In this document: one piece after another, positions 10,395 to 20,878 of the stretch | How positions within the stretch are numbered: the stretch's first letter is position 1 | Layout of the letters: every line of letters begins with the position of its first letter | NCBI GenBank assembly: GCA_021736945.1 | Contig: JAIPEX010000016.1 | Coordinates: 1 to 34,367 of the forward strand | Direction: 5' to 3' | DNA: 34,367 nucleotides | Source of the DNA: Halanaerobiales bacterium | GTDB lineage: Bacteria; Bacillota; Halanaerobiia; Halanaerobiales; M55B127 | The notes under the pieces: generated by a model | Databases searched by the model: none | The model's input: only the letters and a program-made list of their open reading frames with translations | What the model was told of the DNA's origin: nothing | Position numbers and translations under genes: made by a program

Positions 10395-10865
10395 ATGAGT
10401 GTTGTAGATAAATTAAGAGATTTAATTGAACCTATAGTTAAGGTTAATAATCTTGACTTTGTTGATATAGAATATATTAAAGAAGGAGATAATTGGATAC
10501 TAAGAGTTTTTGTAGAAAATCCTGAGGGAGAATTAACAATTGACCATTTAAGTAATTTAAGTCGATTAATTAGTAGAAAGTTAGATGAAGAGGACCCAAT
10601 AGATAAAAGTTATTTCCTTGAAGTTTCTTCTCCAGGTGTTGAGAGACCGTTAAGAAAAATCAAAGATTATGAAAGATTTGCTGGGGAAGAAATTAAAATT
10701 AGTACTTATCGTAAGATTAATGATACAAAGGAATTTATTGGTAAACTTATCGGTATTGATGAAAATAAAGTTATTACCATTAAGTTAAGGGATACTGACG
10801 AAGAAATGGAAATAGATTATTCCGATGTAGCCAAAGCAAATTTATATGAAGATTTTAATTTTTAG
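10395..10865 (+). CDS. rimP: Ribosome maturation factor RimP
   Basis: MSVVDKLRDLIEPIVKVNNLDFVDIEYIKEGDNWILRVFVENPEG...EVSSPGVERPLRK; the track start (10350) lies inside the hairpin, while ATG at 10395 has RBS gtgaggt. Confidence 0.95.
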   Translation: MSVVDKLRDLIEPIVKVNNLDFVDIEYIKEGDNWILRVFVENPEGELTIDHLSNLSRLISRKLDEEDPIDKSYFLEVSSPGVERPLRKIKDYERFAGEEIKISTYRKINDTKEFIGKLIGIDENKVITIKLRDTDEEMEIDYSDVAKANLYEDFNF

Positions 10866-10887
10866 TTGAATTAGAAGGAGGAATAAA

Positions 10888-12075
10888 ATGAATCTGGACT
10901 TTTTGAATGCTCTTGAAGATATAGAAAGTGATAAAGGTATTTCAAAAGATGTTTTATTAGAAGCAATTGAAGTAGCTTTACTTTCTGCTTATAAAAAAGA
11001 TTTCGGTTCAAAAGAAAATGTAAGTGTTGAAATTGACGATGAAGCTGGTGCAGTAAAGGTTTTTTCTAGAAAAAAGGTAGTTGAAGAAGTGACAAATAAA
11101 AATTATGAAATAAGCCATGAAAAGGCTAAAGAAATTGATTCTTCAATTGAAGTAGGAGATTATTTAGATGTAGAGGTTACACCTGAAAACTTTGGTAGAA
11201 TTGCTGCACAAACTGCTAAACAGGTTGTTATGCAGAGGATAAGAGAAGCAGAAAGAGATGTTCTTTATGAGGAATACAAGCGTAAAGAAGGCGAAATTAT
11301 AACAGGGACAATTCAAAGATTTCATAAAGATAATGTATTAATAGATATGGGTAAAACAGAAGCCTTATTACCTGTTTCAGAACAAATACCGAATGAAGAT
11401 TATAGAGTTGGATCAAGATTAAAATTATATGTAGTAGAAGTATCTTCTACGACTAAAGGACCAAGAATTTTGGTTTCAAGGACACATCCTTCTCTTTTAA
11501 AAAGGCTTTTCGAAGTGGAGGTACCTGAAATATTTGATGGAATCGTAGAAATTCGTTCTGTTGCTAGAGAAGCAGGTTTTAGATCTAAAGTTGCAGTATC
11601 TTCATATGATAGTAAAGTTGATCCTGTTGGTGCTTGTGTTGGACCACAGGGGATGCGAGTAAAATCAGTTGTTGAACAATTAAATGGAGAAAAAATAGAT
11701 ATAGTTCAATATAATGAAAACCCAAAACAATTTGTTTCAAATGCTTTAAACCCGGCAGAAGTAGTTGAGGTAATGTTAGATGAAGAAGAACAAAGTGCAA
11801 CTGTAGTAGTTCCTGATTTTCAATTATCTTTAGCTATTGGTAAAGAAGGACAAAATGCAAGACTAGCAGCCAAATTAACGGGTTGGAAAATAGATATAAA
11901 GAAAGAAAGTGAATTTGAAGAAGATGATGAATCTGAAAATGTAATTGAAAGTGAAGATATGACTGAAGATACTGAAGAAAATGTTTCTAAAGATGTGGAA
12001 ACTGTTAATGATTCTGATCAAGAGGAAAAAATAGAAGACACTGAACAAATTGAGAAAGAAAATGATATAGAGTAA
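10888..12075 (+). CDS. nusA: Transcription termination/antitermination protein NusA with acidic C-terminal tail
   Basis: NusA N-terminal domain, S1 ([28 protein letters not shown]), KH domains ([32 protein letters not shown]); RBS agaaggagg. Confidence 0.97.
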   Translation: MNLDFLNALEDIESDKGISKDVLLEAIEVALLSAYKKDFGSKENVSVEIDDEAGAVKVFSRKKVVEEVTNKNYEISHEKAKEIDSSIEVGDYLDVEVTPENFGRIAAQTAKQVVMQRIREAERDVLYEEYKRKEGEIITGTIQRFHKDNVLIDMGKTEALLPVSEQIPNEDYRVGSRLKLYVVEVSSTTKGPRILVSRTHPSLLKRLFEVEVPEIFDGIVEIRSVAREAGFRSKVAVSSYDSKVDPVGACVGPQGMRVKSVVEQLNGEKIDIVQYNENPKQFVSNALNPAEVVEVMLDEEEQSATVVVPDFQLSLAIGKEGQNARLAAKLTGWKIDIKKESEFEEDDESENVIESEDMTEDTEENVSKDVETVNDSDQEEKIEDTEQIEKENDIE

Positions 12076-12106
12076 TAAGTTACAATTTAATATGGAGGTG
12101 GTTAGT

Positions 12107-14146
12107 ATGAGTAAAATTAGAGTATATAAGTTGGCTGATGAGTTAGAAATGGAAAGTAAAGAATTAATTGATATTCTTAATAACCTAGGAATAGAAGTAT
12201 CTTCTCATATGAGTACTGTTGAAGATGATACGGCCAAACTTGTTAGAGAAATGGTAGAAGAAGAAAAAAGAGAACAAAGTGAAGAAACTGAAGAAATTGA
12301 AGAAACCAAAAATGAACAAGAAACCCAAGAAGTTTCAGAAGAACCTGAAACAAAAGAAGAAGAAATAGAAGAGAAAGATGAAACTGACTATGTAGCAGTT
12401 AATGAAGGTATTACAATTCGAGAATTAGCAGATGAAATGGATATATCTGCAAATAATATAATAAAAGAAATGATGCAGTTAGGTATTATGACAAATGTAA
12501 ATTATTCTCTTGATGAAGATGAAATTGAAATTTTAAAAGAAGAGCTTGGTCTAGAGGTAAAAGTAACAGATGAAGTAGAGGAAGAAGAAAATACCGAATT
12601 ACAGTTAGAAGAAATTGTTGATAAACCTGAAGATTTAGAACCTAGACCACCTATAGTAACTGTAATGGGCCACGTTGATCATGGAAAAACAACTCTTTTA
12701 GATCATATTAGAAAAGCAAGAGTTGCAGAAGGTGAAGCTGGCGGTATTACACAACATATTGGAGCATATCAAGCTGAATATAATAATAATAAAATTACTT
12801 TTATTGATACTCCTGGTCATGAGGCCTTTACTGCAATGAGAGCTCGCGGAGCTCAATTAACAGACATTGTAATATTAGTTGTAGCCGCTGATGATGGTAT
12901 TATGCCGCAAACTATAGAGGCTATTAACCATGCACAGGCTGCAGGTATTCCAATGATAGTTGCTATTAATAAAATAGATAAAGCTAATGCTCAACCTGAT
13001 AGAGTAAAACAAGAATTAACTGAACACGGTTTAGTTCCCGAAGAATGGGGTGGAGAAACTATATGTGTACCCATTTCAGCTTTAAAAGGGGAAAATATTG
13101 AAGAACTTCTAGAAATGGTTAATCTAGTAGCTGAATTAGAAGAGTTACAGGCAAATCCGAATAGAGTTGCCGATGGAGTAATAATCGAATCTGAACTAGA
13201 TAGAGGTCGCGGCCCAATTGCTACTGTATTAGTTAAAAATGGTACTTTGAAAATTGGTGATTATATAATTGCAGGTTCAATAACTGGCCGTGTCAGAGCT
13301 TTACTTGATGAACATGGAGAAAGAGTTGAAAAAGCAGCACCAGGAACTCCTGTAATAGTGCTTGGTTTTAATGATGTTCCTTCCGCTGGTGATTATCTAA
13401 GAGTGATGGAAGATGAAAGAAAAGCCAAAGAGTTAGCTGATAAAAGACAGGATAAAAAGAAAGAAGAAAGACTTCAAAAAGACACTAAAGTTTCTTTAGA
13501 AGACTTATATAGAAATATTCAAGAAGGCGAAATTAAAGAATTGAATGTTATAATAAAAGCAGATGTGCAAGGTTCTATAGCTGCACTAGAAAGTTCTTTA
13601 ATGAATATCAAGTCTGATGAAGTAAGTGTGAATGTTATCCATACTGGAGTCGGGTCTATAAATGAAACTGATGTAAACTTGGCAAGTGCTTCCAATGCAA
13701 TAATTATTGGGTTTAATGTTAGACCAGGAACAAATGCACGTAAAGCTGCTGAAAAAGAAAAGGTTGAAATAAAGACATATAGAGTAATTTATAAAGTAAT
13801 TGAAGATATCAGAGACGCTATGTCAGGTCTTTTAGAACCAGAATACAAAGAACAGGTTGTTGGTAGAGTTGAAGTTAGAGAAACCTTTAAAGTACCTGAT
13901 GTTGGTATTATTGCTGGTGCTTATGTAAAAGAAGGAGAAGTTAATAGAAACGATTATGTTAGACTGATAAGAAATGGTGTAGTAAAACATGAAGGTAATA
14001 TAAGTTCTCTCAAAAGATTTGAGGATGATGTGAGAGAAGTAAAAGAAGGTTATGAATGTGGTATTGGTATAGAAGATTATAATGATGTAAAAGTTGGAGA
14101 TATTTTAGAAATATATAGGTATAAGGAAATCGAAAGATCCTTATAG
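12107..14146 (+). CDS. infB: Translation initiation factor IF-2
   Basis: [37 protein letters not shown]; two IF2_N-like segments; ATG 12107 has RBS atggaggtgg, preferable to 12092. Confidence 0.97.
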   Translation: MSKIRVYKLADELEMESKELIDILNNLGIEVSSHMSTVEDDTAKLVREMVEEEKREQSEETEEIEETKNEQETQEVSEEPETKEEEIEEKDETDYVAVNEGITIRELADEMDISANNIIKEMMQLGIMTNVNYSLDEDEIEILKEELGLEVKVTDEVEEEENTELQLEEIVDKPEDLEPRPPIVTVMGHVDHGKTTLLDHIRKARVAEGEAGGITQHIGAYQAEYNNNKITFIDTPGHEAFTAMRARGAQLTDIVILVVAADDGIMPQTIEAINHAQAAGIPMIVAINKIDKANAQPDRVKQELTEHGLVPEEWGGETICVPISALKGENIEELLEMVNLVAELEELQANPNRVADGVIIESELDRGRGPIATVLVKNGTLKIGDYIIAGSITGRVRALLDEHGERVEKAAPGTPVIVLGFNDVPSAGDYLRVMEDERKAKELADKRQDKKKEERLQKDTKVSLEDLYRNIQEGEIKELNVIIKADVQGSIAALESSLMNIKSDEVSVNVIHTGVGSINETDVNLASASNAIIIGFNVRPGTNARKAAEKEKVEIKTYRVIYKVIEDIRDAMSGLLEPEYKEQVVGRVEVRETFKVPDVGIIAGAYVKEGEVNRNDYVRLIRNGVVKHEGNISSLKRFEDDVREVKEGYECGIGIEDYNDVKVGDILEIYRYKEIERSL

Positions 14147-14158
14147 AGGTGAAAAATT

Positions 14159-14536
14159 ATGGCTAATGAAAAAAGAGTAAGACAAATGAGTCAATTGTTA
14201 AAAGAAGAAGTAAGCAAAATTTTGTTGAATGAAATTAAAGATCCTAGAATTGGATTTGCTTCAATTACAAAAGTTGAAGTTTCTGGTGATTTAAAACATG
14301 CTAAAGTAATGGTAAGTGTTATTGGAAGTGAACAAGAGAAAAAAGAAACTATGGAAGGACTTCACCAAGCTAGGAATTATATTAGAAAACTAATTGGTGA
14401 AAGACTTACAACCTATCATACACCAAAAGTAATATTTAGATATGATAATTCCATTGAAAAAGGTGTTCATATTTCTAATTTAATAGATGATGTAATCGAA
14501 GAAGATGAAAAGAGGAAAGAAGACAGTGAAGAATAA
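14159..14536 (+). CDS. rbfA: Ribosome-binding factor A
   Basis: QMSQLLKEEVSKILLNEIKDPRIGFASITKVEVSGDLKHAKVMVSV; follows infB. Confidence 0.96.
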   Translation: MANEKRVRQMSQLLKEEVSKILLNEIKDPRIGFASITKVEVSGDLKHAKVMVSVIGSEQEKKETMEGLHQARNYIRKLIGERLTTYHTPKVIFRYDNSIEKGVHISNLIDDVIEEDEKRKEDSEE

Positions 14537-15512
14537 TTCCTTAGAAAAAATCACAGAATATATACAAAAAAATGATAATTATTTAATAATAGGTCATATA
14601 GACCCGGATGGCGATGCTATTGGGTCTATTATGGCCTTTAAGTTTCTATTAGATAATTTAAATAAAAACTCAATTCTTTTGTTACATGATGACATGAGAA
14701 AAGAATATAAAATATTATTTAAATATTTAAAACCAAAAGACTATTATATTTATAAAAATGATGATGAATTATCTAAACTTAATAAATACCCCAATGCTAT
14801 TGTATTGGATTCAGCTAACATAGATAGATTAGGTAATTTTAAAGAATTAATTCAAGGATGTTTTAAAGTAAATATAGATCATCATTATGACAATAGTAAA
14901 TTTGGTGATTTAAATTATGTTAATTCAAATGAATCGGCAGTAGGAAAAATTATATATGATCTAACAAAAACTATCCCCATTGATATTAAAAAACCACTTG
15001 GTACAGCAATTGCACTCGCCGTACTTGCAGATACTGGTTCTTTAAAATATCCTAATAGTGATCCAGACAGTTTTAGATTAATTGCAAATTTAAAAGAAAA
15101 AGGTATAGATATAGTTGAAATAAATAGATTTTTACAAAGTTTTTCTTCTTTAAAATATTTAAAATTACTTTCTAAAGGGCTTGCAAATATTAATATCGAT
15201 AAGTCAGGTAAAATTGCCTGGTTAGTTCTCAGTAGTTCTGATATAAAAGAAATTGGAATTGATGATAACGAAATTAAAAGCCTAGTTAATTATCCGCGAG
15301 ACATTAGAGGTGTAGAAGTAGGTATTTCATTTGTAGAAAAACAAGATAATTTTATAGATATAAGTTTTCGATCTTTAAATTATGTTGATGTGAGTGATAT
15401 TGCCCACAAATTTAACGGTGGAGGACATCCTAGAGCCTCAGGTACAAAAATTGAAGGCAATTTAAATGAAATTGTCAATAAAGTTCTAACTGAGGTGAAG
15501 AAAAATGTCTAA
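14505..15512 (+). CDS. nrnA: DHH-family bifunctional oligoribonuclease / PAP phosphatase (NrnA-like)
   Basis: IGHIDPDGDAIGS, NIDHHYDN, GGGHPRASG DHH/DHHA1 motifs; overlaps rbfA end (true start may be GTG 14526). Confidence 0.9.
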   Translation: MKRGKKTVKNNSLEKITEYIQKNDNYLIIGHIDPDGDAIGSIMAFKFLLDNLNKNSILLLHDDMRKEYKILFKYLKPKDYYIYKNDDELSKLNKYPNAIVLDSANIDRLGNFKELIQGCFKVNIDHHYDNSKFGDLNYVNSNESAVGKIIYDLTKTIPIDIKKPLGTAIALAVLADTGSLKYPNSDPDSFRLIANLKEKGIDIVEINRFLQSFSSLKYLKLLSKGLANINIDKSGKIAWLVLSSSDIKEIGIDDNEIKSLVNYPRDIRGVEVGISFVEKQDNFIDISFRSLNYVDVSDIAHKFNGGGHPRASGTKIEGNLNEIVNKVLTEVKKNV

Positions 15513-16422
15513 CCAGCCTGCTATCTTAAATGTTCTTAAACCTCCAGGGATGACTTCTTTTGATGTAGTTGGTTATATAAAAAGGGTTTTAAATATACAA
15601 AAATGTGGACATACTGGTACTTTAGATCCAGCTGCTGCAGGAGTATTACCTGTATGTATTAATAAAGGAACTAAAATAATACCATTTTTACCCGAAGAGG
15701 AAAAAGAATATATAGCTTTAGTTGAATTGGGAGTTATAACTGATACTCTTGATATCGATGGAGAAATTTTAAAAGAAGATGATAACTGGAAATTGCTGAG
15801 AAAAGAAGAAATTATAAATACAATAAATAATTTTAAAGGTGAATACCAGCAAAAACCACCGATATATTCAGCAATTAAAAAAAATGGAAAAAGGCTTTAT
15901 CATTACGCTAGAAATGATGAAAATGTTGAAATCAAAAAGAGAAAAATTGAAATAAAAGATATTGAAATATTAAATATTGATTTACCGATTATAAAGATCA
16001 AAGTTAAATGTTCTAGAGGAACTTATATCAGATCATTAGCGAGAGATATTGGTAAAAAGCTAAACACTAACTCATATTTAAAAAATTTACTTAGGACTAA
16101 ATCTGGTCCATTCAATCTTAAAGATACTATTTTATTAGATGAAATTAGTGAAAAAAATTTAAATAATATTACTATATCCATAGATGAACCTTTTGATTAT
16201 AGAAAAATGAAAGTTAAGGACTATGCTTTTAAATATGCAATTAATGGGACAAAGTTACTTGAAAAAAATTTTAAAGATTGGCCTTCTGATTTAGAAGTTG
16301 GAGAAAAACTATTGATATATGGGAAGGGTCAGTTTATCTCGATAAGTAAAGTTAAATTAAATGAAGAAGATGAAATATATATACAACCTTTAAGGGTATT
16401 TTATAATGGAGGTTTAAAATGA
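15505..16422 (+). CDS. truB: tRNA pseudouridine(55) synthase
   Basis: NVLKPPGMTSFDVV, CGHTGTLDPAAAGVLPVC, KCSRGTYIRSLARDIG. Confidence 0.96.
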   Translation: MSNQPAILNVLKPPGMTSFDVVGYIKRVLNIQKCGHTGTLDPAAAGVLPVCINKGTKIIPFLPEEEKEYIALVELGVITDTLDIDGEILKEDDNWKLLRKEEIINTINNFKGEYQQKPPIYSAIKKNGKRLYHYARNDENVEIKKRKIEIKDIEILNIDLPIIKIKVKCSRGTYIRSLARDIGKKLNTNSYLKNLLRTKSGPFNLKDTILLDEISEKNLNNITISIDEPFDYRKMKVKDYAFKYAINGTKLLEKNFKDWPSDLEVGEKLLIYGKGQFISISKVKLNEEDEIYIQPLRVFYNGGLK

Positions 16423-17339
16423 ATATTATAAGAAGTAATACATTTGACCAATATGAATTAGATAAAAACATTATTGCAATTGGTTCTTTTGATGGTATTC
16501 ATAAAGGTCATAAAAAAATATTAGATAAAACTTTGACATTAGCAGAAGAAAAAGGATTAAAAAGTGGGATCTTAACATTTGAACCACATCCCCAAGAAGT
16601 AGTAGGCGGAGAAAATAATCATTACTATATAAATTCCAAGGCACAAAAAAGAAAAATAATAAAAGATATGGGTTTTGATTATTATTTTGAAATGAATTTT
16701 AGTCAGGACCTAGCAAAAACTCCTTTTGATGATTTTGTTAGAAAAATTATTGTAGACAATTTAAAAACTAAGCATATAGTTGTGGGTTCGGATTTTACTC
16801 TAGGACATAAAGGTGATGGAAATATTAAAAAACTTAAAAAACTAGGGAAAAAATATAATTTTGAAGTAACAGCTGTTGAACCCAAAAAAATTGGAGAACA
16901 TAAAATATCCAGTAGTGTAATAAGAGATTTAATAAAAGCAGGAAGATTAGATGAATTAAAAGAGCATCTAGGTAAAAATTTTAAAATAGAAGGTAAAGTA
17001 GTAGAAGGTTTTGGAAGAGGTCGAAAATTAGGAATTCCTACTGCAAACATTAAACCAAGTACTAATTATATACTGCCACCAGATGGAGTTTATGCTGTAT
17101 ACTTTTATTTTAATGAAAATAAATATAAAGGTGTAGTTAATTTTGGACATAAACCTACTTTCAAAGACGAAAATTTTACTATTGAAGTCCATCTGCCTAA
17201 TTTTGAAGGCGATTTATATGAAGAATATGTTGAAATAGAACTGGTTGAATTTATAAGAGGAGAAAAAGAATTTGATGATGTTGATAATCTTGTTGAAACA
17301 ATAAACAAGGATATTCTTTACATGGAAGAAGTACTATGA
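16419..17339 (+). CDS. ribF: Bifunctional riboflavin kinase / FAD synthetase
   Basis: IAIGSFDGIHKGHKKIL, TFEPHP, VVGSDFTLGHKGDG, GFGRGRKLGIPTANI; overlaps truB stop. Confidence 0.95.
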   Translation: MNIIRSNTFDQYELDKNIIAIGSFDGIHKGHKKILDKTLTLAEEKGLKSGILTFEPHPQEVVGGENNHYYINSKAQKRKIIKDMGFDYYFEMNFSQDLAKTPFDDFVRKIIVDNLKTKHIVVGSDFTLGHKGDGNIKKLKKLGKKYNFEVTAVEPKKIGEHKISSSVIRDLIKAGRLDELKEHLGKNFKIEGKVVEGFGRGRKLGIPTANIKPSTNYILPPDGVYAVYFYFNENKYKGVVNFGHKPTFKDENFTIEVHLPNFEGDLYEEYVEIELVEFIRGEKEFDDVDNLVETINKDILYMEEVL

Positions 17340-17345
17340 TATAAT
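17317..17345 (+). promoter_or_regulatory. Sigma70/SigA-type promoter for rpsO, embedded in the 3' end of ribF
   Basis: -35 TTTACA (17317-17322), 17-bp spacer, -10 TATAAT (17340-17345) preceded by extended -10 TGA. Confidence 0.7.
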
Positions 17346-17363
17346 TTTTCTTGTGAATTAATA

Positions 17364-17434
17364 CCTTATACTAGGGAATAGAGTCCTCGACTTTTCACTT
17401 GGTATAAGGCGCATAAACTAATCAGGAGGTGAAG
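17364..17434 (+). promoter_or_regulatory. Candidate structured rpsO leader (H-type pseudoknot covering the SD)
   Basis: Stem 1 CCTTATACT (17364-17372)/GGTATAAGG (17401-17409); stem 2 TTTCACTT (17393-17400)/AGGTGAAG (17427-17434) overlapping the SD AGGAGG (17424-17429). Confidence 0.6.
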
Positions 17435-17438
17435 TAAT

Positions 17439-17705
17439 ATGATTTCTAAAGAAAGAAAACAGGAAATTGTTCAAAAATATCAGAGAGATGAAAAAGATAC
17501 AGGTTCTCCAGAAGTTCAAGTTGCTCTTTTAACTGAAAGAATTTCTCAGTTAACTGATCATTTGAAAGAACATAAGCAGGACCATTCTTCTCGTAGAGGT
17601 TTACTTAAAATGGTAGGACAGAGAAGAAAACTTTTAAGATATTTACAGAACAAAGATGTTGAAAGATATCGTGAGCTAATTTCTAGTCTAGGAATTAGAC
17701 GTTAA
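17439..17705 (+). CDS. rpsO: 30S ribosomal protein S15
   Basis: [69 protein letters not shown]. Confidence 0.99.
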   Translation: MISKERKQEIVQKYQRDEKDTGSPEVQVALLTERISQLTDHLKEHKQDHSSRRGLLKMVGQRRKLLRYLQNKDVERYRELISSLGIRR

Positions 17706-17722
17706 ATTTTATATGAATCTAA

Positions 17723-17752
17723 AAAGAGCGGGAGAACTCCCGCTCTTTATTT
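17723..17752 (+). terminator. Rho-independent terminator downstream of rpsO
   Basis: Perfect inverted repeat AAAGAGCGGGAG-AA-CTCCCGCTCTTT followed by T-rich sequence (tattt). Confidence 0.9.
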
Positions 17753-17795
17753 TAAGAAATAATAATTTAGGTAAAAATAAGGAGGATATAAACGA

Positions 17796-19901
17796 ATGAC
17801 CAAAAATTGGAAGACACAATTTGCCGGTTCAGAAATAGAATTTGAGACCGGTAAAGTAGCCAAACAGGCTAATGGTGCAGTCACCGTTAAGTACGGTGAT
17901 TCTATGGTTTTAGTTACTGCTACCATGTCAGGACCGAGAGAAGGAATTAGTTACTTTCCTTTGATGGTAAATTATGAAGAAAGAGTATATTCTATTGGTA
18001 AGATTCCTGGAAGTGTAAACAGAAGAGAGGGTCGTCCGCGTGACTTTGCAACTTTATCAGCACGTTTAATTGATAGACCACTTCGTCCACTTTTCCCTGA
18101 TGGAATGAGACATGATGTACAGGTAATTGCAACGGTATTATCTGTTGATAAAGATCACGAACCTGATATTATAGCTATGAACGGTGCATCAGCTGCTTTA
18201 ATGCTCTCTGACATTCCCTTTGATGGACCAATAGGGGGAGTTAAAGTAGGTTTGGTTGAAGATGAATTAGTTATTAATCCAACTGAAGAACAGAGAGAAA
18301 ATTCAAAGTTAGATTTAACAGTTGCAGGAACCGAAGAAGCTGTAATGATGGTAGAAGCTGGAGCAGATGAAGTTAGTGAAGAAATCATATTAGATGCTAT
18401 TGAAAAAGCTCATAAAGAAATTAAAGAGATAGTTAAAACTCAAAAGAAAATGAGAGAAGAAGCTGGCAAGGAAAAAACTGAAGTACCCTTAGTTAATGAT
18501 ATTGAGGATAATGTTAATGAAATGGTAAAAGGCTATGTCTCTGATAAATTAAGAGAAGCCATTAACACCGAAGATAAATTAGAGAGATCAGAAAAAATGG
18601 ATCAACTAAAAGAAGATGCTAAAGAATATTTAGCTGAAAATTTAGAAGAATATGAAGAAAACGAAGCACATTATAATAAAATGGTTGGAACTATTTTTGA
18701 TAATCTAACCAAAAAACACGTTAGAGAAATGATTTTAGAAGATGGTAAAAGACCTGATGGTAGAAGTTATGATGAAATCAGACCAATTTGGTGTGAAGTA
18801 GGTAATTTACCTCGAACACATGGTTCAGCTATATTTACTAGAGGTGAAACTCAGGCTTTAAGTGTTGTAACTTTAGGTGCAAGTAGTGATGAAAAAACCA
18901 TCTTTGGACTAGGTGAAAATGAAAGTAAACGCTATATGCATCATTATAATTTTCCACCTTATAGTGTAGGAGAGACCAACCCACTAAGATCCCCAGGCCG
19001 TAGAGAAATTGGTCATGGTCATTTAGGTGAAAGAGCTTTAAAACCTATGATTCCAAGTAAAGAAGAATTTCCTTATACAATAAGAGTGGTTTCAGAAGTT
19101 CTTGAATCCAATGGTTCTTCTTCCCAGGCTAGTATTTGTGGTAGTACATTATCATTAATGGATGCTGGTGTAAATATTAAAAACCCTGTTTCAGGAATCG
19201 CAATGGGTCTTATTAAAGAAGGAGATGACTATGCAGTCCTCTCAGATATACAGGGCATGGAAGATCACTATGGAGATATGGACTTTAAAGTTGCAGGAAC
19301 TCCAGATGGTATAACTGCTTTACAGATGGATATTAAAGCAAGTGGATTATCTAAAGATATACTAAGAAATGCTTTGAATAAAGCACGTAAAGGTAGATTA
19401 CACATCTTAGATAAAATGCTTGAAGTTATTAATGAACCTCGTGAAGAACTTTCTGAACACGCACCACTTATTATGACAATGAATATTAATCCTGAAAAAA
19501 TTAGATATGTCATTGGACCTGGTGGAAAAATGATTAATAAAATTATTGATGAAACAGATGCAAGTATCGATATTGAAGATGATGGAACAATATTTATCCT
19601 TGCAGAGGACCAGGAAAAAGGCAAAAAAGCCAGAAAAATGATTGATAATTTAACAAGAGAAGTTGAAGTTGGCGAAACATATAATGGTAAAGTTAAAAAG
19701 ATTATGAACTTCGGTGCTTTTGTTGAAATTTTACCTGGTAAAGAAGGATTAGTTCACATTTCAAACATTGCAGATAGACATGTTGATGAAGTAAGTGATG
19801 TCTTGAGCGAAGGTGACGAAATTAAAGTTAAAGTAATTAAAATCGATGATAAAGATAGAATAAATCTATCAATGAAAGATGTTGATCAAGATAACGAATA
19901 A
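17796..19901 (+). CDS. pnp: Polyribonucleotide nucleotidyltransferase
   Basis: RNase PH repeats ([38 protein letters not shown]), KH ([16 protein letters not shown]), C-terminal S1 ([21 protein letters not shown]). Confidence 0.98.
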   Translation: MTKNWKTQFAGSEIEFETGKVAKQANGAVTVKYGDSMVLVTATMSGPREGISYFPLMVNYEERVYSIGKIPGSVNRREGRPRDFATLSARLIDRPLRPLFPDGMRHDVQVIATVLSVDKDHEPDIIAMNGASAALMLSDIPFDGPIGGVKVGLVEDELVINPTEEQRENSKLDLTVAGTEEAVMMVEAGADEVSEEIILDAIEKAHKEIKEIVKTQKKMREEAGKEKTEVPLVNDIEDNVNEMVKGYVSDKLREAINTEDKLERSEKMDQLKEDAKEYLAENLEEYEENEAHYNKMVGTIFDNLTKKHVREMILEDGKRPDGRSYDEIRPIWCEVGNLPRTHGSAIFTRGETQALSVVTLGASSDEKTIFGLGENESKRYMHHYNFPPYSVGETNPLRSPGRREIGHGHLGERALKPMIPSKEEFPYTIRVVSEVLESNGSSSQASICGSTLSLMDAGVNIKNPVSGIAMGLIKEGDDYAVLSDIQGMEDHYGDMDFKVAGTPDGITALQMDIKASGLSKDILRNALNKARKGRLHILDKMLEVINEPREELSEHAPLIMTMNINPEKIRYVIGPGGKMINKIIDETDASIDIEDDGTIFILAEDQEKGKKARKMIDNLTREVEVGETYNGKVKKIMNFGAFVEILPGKEGLVHISNIADRHVDEVSDVLSEGDEIKVKVIKIDDKDRINLSMKDVDQDNE

Positions 19902-19940
19902 CAAATTAACACATAAAAATTAAAAATGATTATTAAACTC

Positions 19941-20003
19941 ACCTCAAGTAAACTCCTACTAAATTTTTTGATTTAGTTGGAGATGAATTGAGGTTGTTTT
20001 TTT
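19941..20003 (+). terminator. Rho-independent terminator downstream of pnp
   Basis: Imperfect long hairpin: ACCTCAA...TTGAGGT outer stem and CTCCTACTAAA/TTTAGTTGGAG inner stem (one mismatch), followed by a 7-T run. Confidence 0.85.
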
Positions 20004-20041
20004 ACATATTTTTATTTTTATATCTAAAGGGGATGTTTTTA

Positions 20042-20878
20042 ATGAAATTAGGTAGACATCTTTCTATAAGTGGTGGTATTGATAAGGCTATTGATGAAGC
20101 AGTTAAAATTAATACAAATTCAGTTCAAATATTTACAAAATCACCGCGTAGTTGGAAGAAAAAGACTATAACTAAGGATGAAATTACTAAAACTAAAGAA
20201 AAAAGAAACAAATATAATATAAAAAAGTTAGTTGTACATTCTAGTAATCTAGTTAATTTAGCTTCTCCAGATGATAAATTATATAAAAAGTCTAAACAGG
20301 AATTAAAAGAAGATTATTATCAAGCAGGTCTACTAGATTCTGATTTTTATGTTTTTCATCCTGGTAATTATGTAAAATCTTCTAAAAAGGAAGGAATTAA
20401 AAGGATTATAGCTGCAGTTAAAGAAGTAATAAATGAGATAGATAATGACACTAAATTATTAATCGAAAATACTTCGGGCGCTGGTACAGAGATCGGAAGT
20501 AATTTAGATGAATTAAAAAATATTATGAACAAAGTAGATAATTATAATAGAATAGGTCTTTGTTTAGATTTATGTCATCTTTTTGCAGCAGGTTATGATA
20601 TTTCTACAAAAGAAGGAATTGATAATTTAATAAAAAAAGTTGATAATAAAATTGGTTTAAAAAATTTAGAACTAATACACCTTAATGATTCTGAATTTGA
20701 ATTAGGTACAAATAAAGATAGACATGCTCATATAGGTGAAGGGAAAATTGGATTAAATAATTTTAAATATCTCATAAACCATGAAAAATTAAAAACCCTG
20801 TTATATATTATTGAGACTCCTCCATTTGATGGGGAAGACAAAGATGTCAAAACAATATTAAAATTAAAAGGTGAATAA
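20042..20878 (+). CDS. nfo: Deoxyribonuclease IV / endonuclease IV
   Basis: MKLGRHLSISGGIDKAIDEA, NSVQIFTKSPRSWKKK, LLIENTSGAGTEIGS, GLCLDLCHLFAAGYD, HLNDS; ATG 20042 has RBS aaagggg; the track start at 19988 lies in the terminator. Confidence 0.95.
   Translation: MKLGRHLSISGGIDKAIDEAVKINTNSVQIFTKSPRSWKKKTITKDEITKTKEKRNKYNIKKLVVHSSNLVNLASPDDKLYKKSKQELKEDYYQAGLLDSDFYVFHPGNYVKSSKKEGIKRIIAAVKEVINEIDNDTKLLIENTSGAGTEIGSNLDELKNIMNKVDNYNRIGLCLDLCHLFAAGYDISTKEGIDNLIKKVDNKIGLKNLELIHLNDSEFELGTNKDRHAHIGEGKIGLNNFKYLINHEKLKTLLYIIETPPFDGEDKDVKTILKLKGE

Noticed and set aside
16703-17050. 115-aa minus-strand ORF inside ribF (and 17105-17308)
   Set aside because: Antisense shadow of conserved RibF; no recognisable family or start signals.
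19268-19624. 118-aa minus-strand ORF inside pnp (and 18155-18388)
   Set aside because: Ser/Ile-rich antisense shadow of the conserved PNPase coding frame.
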